Part shown: positions 59,640-64,000 of the stretch, one piece after another | How positions within the stretch are numbered: position 1 is the first letter of the stretch | Layout of the letters: each line of letters starts with the position of its first letter | From: Xiphophorus maculatus | Taxonomy: Eukaryota; Chordata; Actinopteri; Cyprinodontiformes; Poeciliidae | Length of the DNA stretch: 64,000 nucleotides | Assembly: GCF_002775205.1 (NCBI RefSeq) | Contig: NC_036443.1 | Coordinates: 13,465,373-13,529,372, forward strand | Direction of reading: 5' to 3' | Notes under the pieces: model-generated | What the model saw: only the letters and a program-made list of their open reading frames with translations | What the model was told of the DNA's origin: nothing | Databases searched by the model: none | Translations under genes and position numbers: made by a program

Positions 59640-61646
59640 GGTTCTCTTATTCAACCTAAACTGTGTGCTCGGTTTTTGTTCTGTCCAATATTGTGATCAA
59701 ACATTATTTGATTGCTATATATTGCCTATTCAGATATAATTTAACCTTCTTGAGCTGCTTCGTTGCATAAATACAGAACAATCCTTGAGACCGTAGATAA
59801 ATCTGAAGAAGGCTATATAAAGCTGCACCTACCCTTTGGAGTCATAATGAGTCACAGCGTTTCTGTCCTTCAGATGGCAAATCAGGCCGCCCCTCTGGAT
59901 CCGTCCCTCCTGTCAGAACGTTGCACTTTGATCCTTGAGTTTACAGGCGGAAGTCCAGGACGTTTTCTAGGCGATGGTCTTGAGTATCAGATGTTTTCTG
60001 CCATCAGACGCGTCGGAGGGAAGTTAATTTTGACTGGAGCGATGACTCCGGAGCGGAGCTGATACTCAGAGGTGAGTCCTGAACGATCTGCCGTGCTTTA
60101 TATGAGTAGAGGTTGGACAAATAAATCTTTATTGGTGACAGCTTTGGTTCCTGTTTTTAAGAATGAAAATGTGTTTGCTTTTACAGAAAGAGGCTTGCTG
60201 TTAGTAGTGAAACTTACTTTGTGTCTTTCATTAAATCCAGGAGGTCTATGTTACATTTAGGGCTAAAATACAGAGCTGTAGTTTAGTTTTTTGGTCAAAC
60301 TTATTTAAATTGACATCTTAATGAAGCGTAAATCAGTAGTGAACACAACGACCAAATCACAAAGCTGATGCACCACTGTCGTTCTTTCAGCTATGAGATA
60401 AAGTCTGGAGGAAAGTTTGATTATTAGTCAGTTTTTTGTTAATTTAAACCCGAATTTATAACAGGTTCTGTAACTGATTAACTCAGGATTGCCCTGTTAG
60501 TGCCAACAATCTCTGAATTTCATTTTCATGCCTTCTTTTAGGTTACCAAGGACAGTATTGGATAATAATCAATGTTCTGTTGTAGAAAGCAAACACTACT
60601 TGTGTCTTTGCTGAAGGGGCTCACATTGGCAATTAAAATTCCCTGAAGATCTTTATTCAAACTAAAGCAGCATTATTAAATTTGTAAAAAATATTAATCT
60701 GCTCTGTTCAGATCAAAGACAGAAAACACATACTGAAGTTAACTGGGTAAGCCAACTATAAGGGTCCTTTGTTTTACATTGTTGTTTAGTGTGAATTTAT
60801 AGAAATAGCTTTGAAATAAAATCTTTTGAAACTTAAACAATTGACAAAGATATCCATAGCTCTGTAAAAACTGTAAAACTAGTTACAACAAAGGATAAAA
60901 TGGCTACAAAGAATCATCTCAAGCTGGTCAAAAGGCTACAAGAAGATATGCATAGACAATAGTTCAAAATGAGTAATATTTGTATGACCAGCTTCTTTCT
61001 TTACAGTTGGATGACATAAACACATTTATATTGAACTTTTTCAACTAGTGAAAGTCATTAAGAAGTCTTTTAAGTTTGTTGCCAGAGACCACATCCTTCA
61101 TTATCAGGCCTGCTAAAAGAATAACCCAAAACTCAGATTGAGCTTTTTCAACGGCATTTGGGTACGAGATGCAAACGAAAGAAATGCCAGATATTCAGAA
61201 AGAGACTAATTTAATCTGCAAAGTTAAAAACTATCTTAAAACTCAGCTTAGGGCTCAAACATTTGCTTGTGCAAAAAGCCATTTGCAGCTGAGTGAAACT
61301 TAGGTTGACTGTGGATGTTGAGCTTTATAAAACTGTAACATCAGCTTAAAAATCTAAAATTGTGACGGGATGACGCGACTGCCAATAATGCTGATAAAGA
61401 GGATAACTATAAGGGGTCCTAATACTGAACCCTGAGGGATACCATTTGCTAAATGAAGTGGATTTGAGATAAAACTATCTGCCTGTCCACAGAGGAAAAC
61501 AGGTGACCAGTTGGAAGATGGTTGTCTGGAGCCGGACAAGTCCTGATTTGTTTGTTGTTGTCCTGACAGGCGTCCTTTTTATGGTGGTTGGAGTAAATTC
61601 CAGATTATCCCCGCCGCCCTGAAGTGTGAACCTCAGTAGATCCATA
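59640..61646 (+). other. Region between atp5pb and the eps8-family start codon
   Basis: A donor-like CAGAG/GTGAGT at 60071 after a GC-richer patch (59880-60070) suggests a noncoding first exon of the downstream gene. A 99-codon open frame there has no homology I recognise. A LINE scrap lies at 61381-61539; the remainder shows nothing. Confidence 0.4.
61381..61539 (-). mobile_element. LINE reverse transcriptase scrap
   Basis: The minus-strand frame contains ANGIPQGSVLGPLIVILFI, the conserved 'G(V/I)PQGSxLGP' block of non-LTR reverse transcriptases, after a decayed stretch. No further RT motifs in frame. Confidence 0.7.
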
Positions 61647-63002
61647 ATGCTTGGAAACGGCCGACCTTTCTCCTACTCCCTGAGGTATGTTTAACAAACA
61701 GTCATGTTTGAATTCACTAATTGTGATTCAAAGCTCTCCAACTCTTAATAAGCCTCACCCTTTGCTGATAACAGAGTCAACTCACATTTCTTTATTCTTT
61801 CTTTCCCAGAAGCCAAACTTCCAAAGTCAATATTAATTCAGGCTTGATGAAAGTTGGAGTTTTTCTTTGGACTTTAGATGTCCAGTCTTGACCACTTTCA
61901 GAGAAATATATTTTTCAGATGTGAAACGACTCTTGAACTTCGTAAACAAACCAGTGTCGGGTTGTTCTAACTTGCAGTCTGTCTCACAGAAATTTATTGT
62001 CCTCATTATTTCCAGCTGAGTCAATGAAAAACACCAAAGATGCCGTAGTTTTAGCGTCACCAATGTTACTTATGAAGAACCACTGCTTGGAAAACTTTTT
62101 ACACCTTCGCTAAAACTTGTGTGCCTGTTTGCTGGATTAAAAAAATTTTTTTTTCTAAAGATACGGCTTTGAGACATTGTTCACTGGGTGTGCTTAGTGT
62201 ATTTGTCCTGGAAACATGTCTCTCCTTAACCTTTGTACTCTCTTCAGTCTGCATAGTGGCACAATTAACACGTACAATAATTGGGCAGGAAATGAGTAAA
62301 AAAGTCAAAACAAATTGATGAAAACAACTTTGTAGAAAAAAAGGTCTGGCTCCTTGGAAGTAAAACATTAAGAGACCATCAATGCCTCTTTGTATGTTTT
62401 GAAACTGAGCATATTAAGGTTTTTGAATTGACACAAGCTGTCCAGGTGCCTCAAAAACACCATTTCATCTTTCTTTGTTTTCGTCTTCTTCTTATTAAGG
62501 GGTTACTCTCAGGAGGATTTCCCTCAGAGGCGAGCGTTTCACCAAGATGAGCCCAAGGAATCCCTGCTGCAGAGAAACAGCATGTCCAGACCCAGCGGAA
62601 GATCCATCTACAGTATGTCCAGACATCAAATCACACCTCCTTAATTAGGTATAATTATGTTTTCTGGGGAAAAAATATGTTTTTTTTCATCAGTGCAGAG
62701 AAAAGAGTATGCAGAGACGCTCAACAAAAACCCAGACAGCTTTCAAGTCAGAGTGGAGGTAGGAAATCTGCTCTTGCGTGACGATATAGTTATTATTTTG
62801 AATTTAGTCTCAACTTCTCTTCACAAACCCGCTCCTCCCACAGCATCTGTTCATCTGTGAGCTGGACGGCCAGGAGCTGAGGACAGAGGACGACTGTGTG
62901 ACCAAGCTCAAGGAGCTGGACGGCAAAGGTCGTCTGTGGCCCCAAGAGATGATCTTAGAGATAAAGGGAGCCTATGTCGTGCTCTGTGATATTGAGACCA
63001 AG
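61647..63002 (+). CDS. eps8l3: EPS8-like protein, probably EPS8L3 (5' part)
   Basis: EPS8-family proteins link receptor tyrosine kinases to actin through an N-terminal PTB domain, an SH3 and an effector region. Visible coding exons: 61647-61684, 62500-62612, 62694-62758 and 62844-63002; phases join, the gene continues past the right edge. Start MLGNGRPFSYSLRGYSQEDF. Then MQRKEYAETLNKNPDSFQVR (compare EPS8 EQRKNYARDS) and the PTB opening VEHLFICELDGQELRTEDDC, KELDGKGRLWPQEMILEI, VLCDIETK, matching EPS8 'VEHLTTF...LLDAKGKVWTQDMIL'. EPS8L3 is preferred because it lies near ATP5PB in mammals; EPS8L1 or L2 cannot be excluded from this fragment. Confidence 0.82.
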
Positions 63003-63136
63003 GTTGGTATTGATTATCTTAATAATGACCTGAATAATTTGGCAAACAGAAATGAAATAATGAGGTGAATGCATTCGAGGTAAAAAGATGTAACATGAGG
63101 AATGTAGGGTATTTCCACAGTTATTAACTTTGAAAA

Positions 63137-63561
63137 TAGGCCGGTCACGATAACAAATTTTGCTGGATGATGAATTGTCCCAGAACGATAAACGATAATG
63201 TTGTTGTTTTGAGACAATGTCCAAGTAATAGTAACAGTAATAATGGGATAATAATGGCAAAAACACACTCAAAGATAAATAAACTTTAAATTGTAATTAA
63301 CATTTAAATAGACATTTTAAATATCCAAAATAAATACAGAAAACAACAAATAAAATGATTTATGAAGTCGGTGTAAACAAAATTATCTTTCAAAAACAGG
63401 ATAGTTGAGACCAAAGCACCACACTAAAGATTTTTATCACTCTGTTGTTGGTAAAAGGAAAGAGAAAAGAGAAAAACGATAAATCAAGCCAACGAAAATG
63501 ACTGAGTTTCTTTTAATTTATCATGCGGTTAATTGATTTATTGTTTATTGTGACAGGCCTA
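63137..63561. mobile_element. hAT-type MITE, 425 bp, perfect target duplication
   Basis: Left end TAGGCCGGTCACGATAAC, right end in reverse complement TAGGCCTGTCACAATAAAC. Identical 8-bp flanks tttgaaaa at 63129-63136 and 63562-63569. Interior AT-rich and noncoding. It sits in an intron of the EPS8-family gene. Confidence 0.9.
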
Positions 63562-64000
63562 TTTGAAAATCAGTAATCAGTTCAGATCAGGTCTCTTCTG
63601 TATATTGATGGTGAGCATTGACACAGGCTGGGTTCTGTTCAGACACAAGATCATCTTTGGATGAAGTTGGAGACACACTATTGAGTTAAGCCTGGGATAA
63701 AATCTGGTGCTGCTAGTCCAAAACATCTGATTAATTTATAAACATCAGGTTTGACCAATCTTTATAAAAGCAGAACTTTTGTGAGTTTCTGGCCAACGAC
63801 CTTGGAAAACCAACCGTTGCCTCCCGACTGCATGCGGTTATGAGGCTATTTTCATACAATCTGAGGTTCAAGATATCCAAATAAACAAAAGGAAATGCTT
63901 TCAATATAACAATCTGATTCCTGTTTTGGGGTCTTCTGGAGTTCGTCTATAGACACCCTGAGCAAAAAGCCACTTGGTCTTGTTCACTTTGTTACTGTAA

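Noticed and set aside
59763-60062. Open frame of 99 codons between atp5pb and the EPS8-family gene
   Set aside because: No recognisable domain, and a donor-like site follows it. More likely part of a noncoding first exon with its promoter than a separate protein.
1-64000. LTR elements, Polintons, CRISPR arrays, toxin systems
   Set aside because: Looked for paired long terminal repeats, capsid or envelope-like frames and spaced repeats; found none.

Overview
The window reads as teleost fish nuclear DNA. The genes are split by GT-AG introns, the proteins match vertebrate families, and the spaces are filled with short hAT-type and Tc1/mariner-type repeats, a tRNA-headed SINE and LINE scraps typical of bony fish. 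I see no rRNA, tRNA gene, CRISPR array, prokaryotic operon or LTR element. All assignments rest on reading the sequence and on remembered family sequences; no search was run.

Layout, left to right. (1) 2-3067, +: 3' part of spsb1 (SPRY/SOCS-box ubiquitin ligase adaptor), then a long 3' UTR or downstream stretch to about 5.75 kb holding a perfect hairpin and a hAT MITE. (2) 10.0-18.6 kb, +: slc25a33, the mitochondrial pyrimidine nucleotide carrier, complete in seven coding exons. (3) 22.3-26.5 kb, +: a complete seven-exon gene for a small type I membrane receptor with one group-B SRCR domain, two Ig-like domains, one membrane span and a 33-residue tail. I know no human counterpart with this architecture. 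(4) 29.4-32.8 kb, -: emd (emerin), convergent with gene 3. (5) 34.1-37.6 kb, -: an unrecognised 730-residue, extremely acidic protein with an RVRF (PP1-docking type) motif, a recently expanded 39-bp coding minisatellite and a C-terminal membrane anchor. (6) 38.0-42.2 kb, -: a DNase I family secreted nuclease. (7) 45.6-51.2 kb, -: traf3ip3 (T3JAM), coiled coil plus C-terminal anchor. (8) 53.2-59.5 kb, +: atp5pb, subunit b of mitochondrial ATP synthase, complete. (9) 61.6 kb to the right edge, +: the 5' part of an EPS8-family gene, most likely eps8l3.

The genes do not form one pathway. Several are nevertheless old neighbours: SPSB1 with SLC25A33, EMD with DNASE1L1, and ATP5PB near EPS8L3 are close together in mammals, so the window looks like a fish-specific join of several ancestral blocks. 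The most novel items are the SRCR-Ig receptor (gene 3) and the acidic anchored protein (gene 5). Secondary signals are a traf3ip3 exon flanked on both sides by TG repeats, a short upstream ORF in its leader, and several transposon structures with readable target-site duplications.
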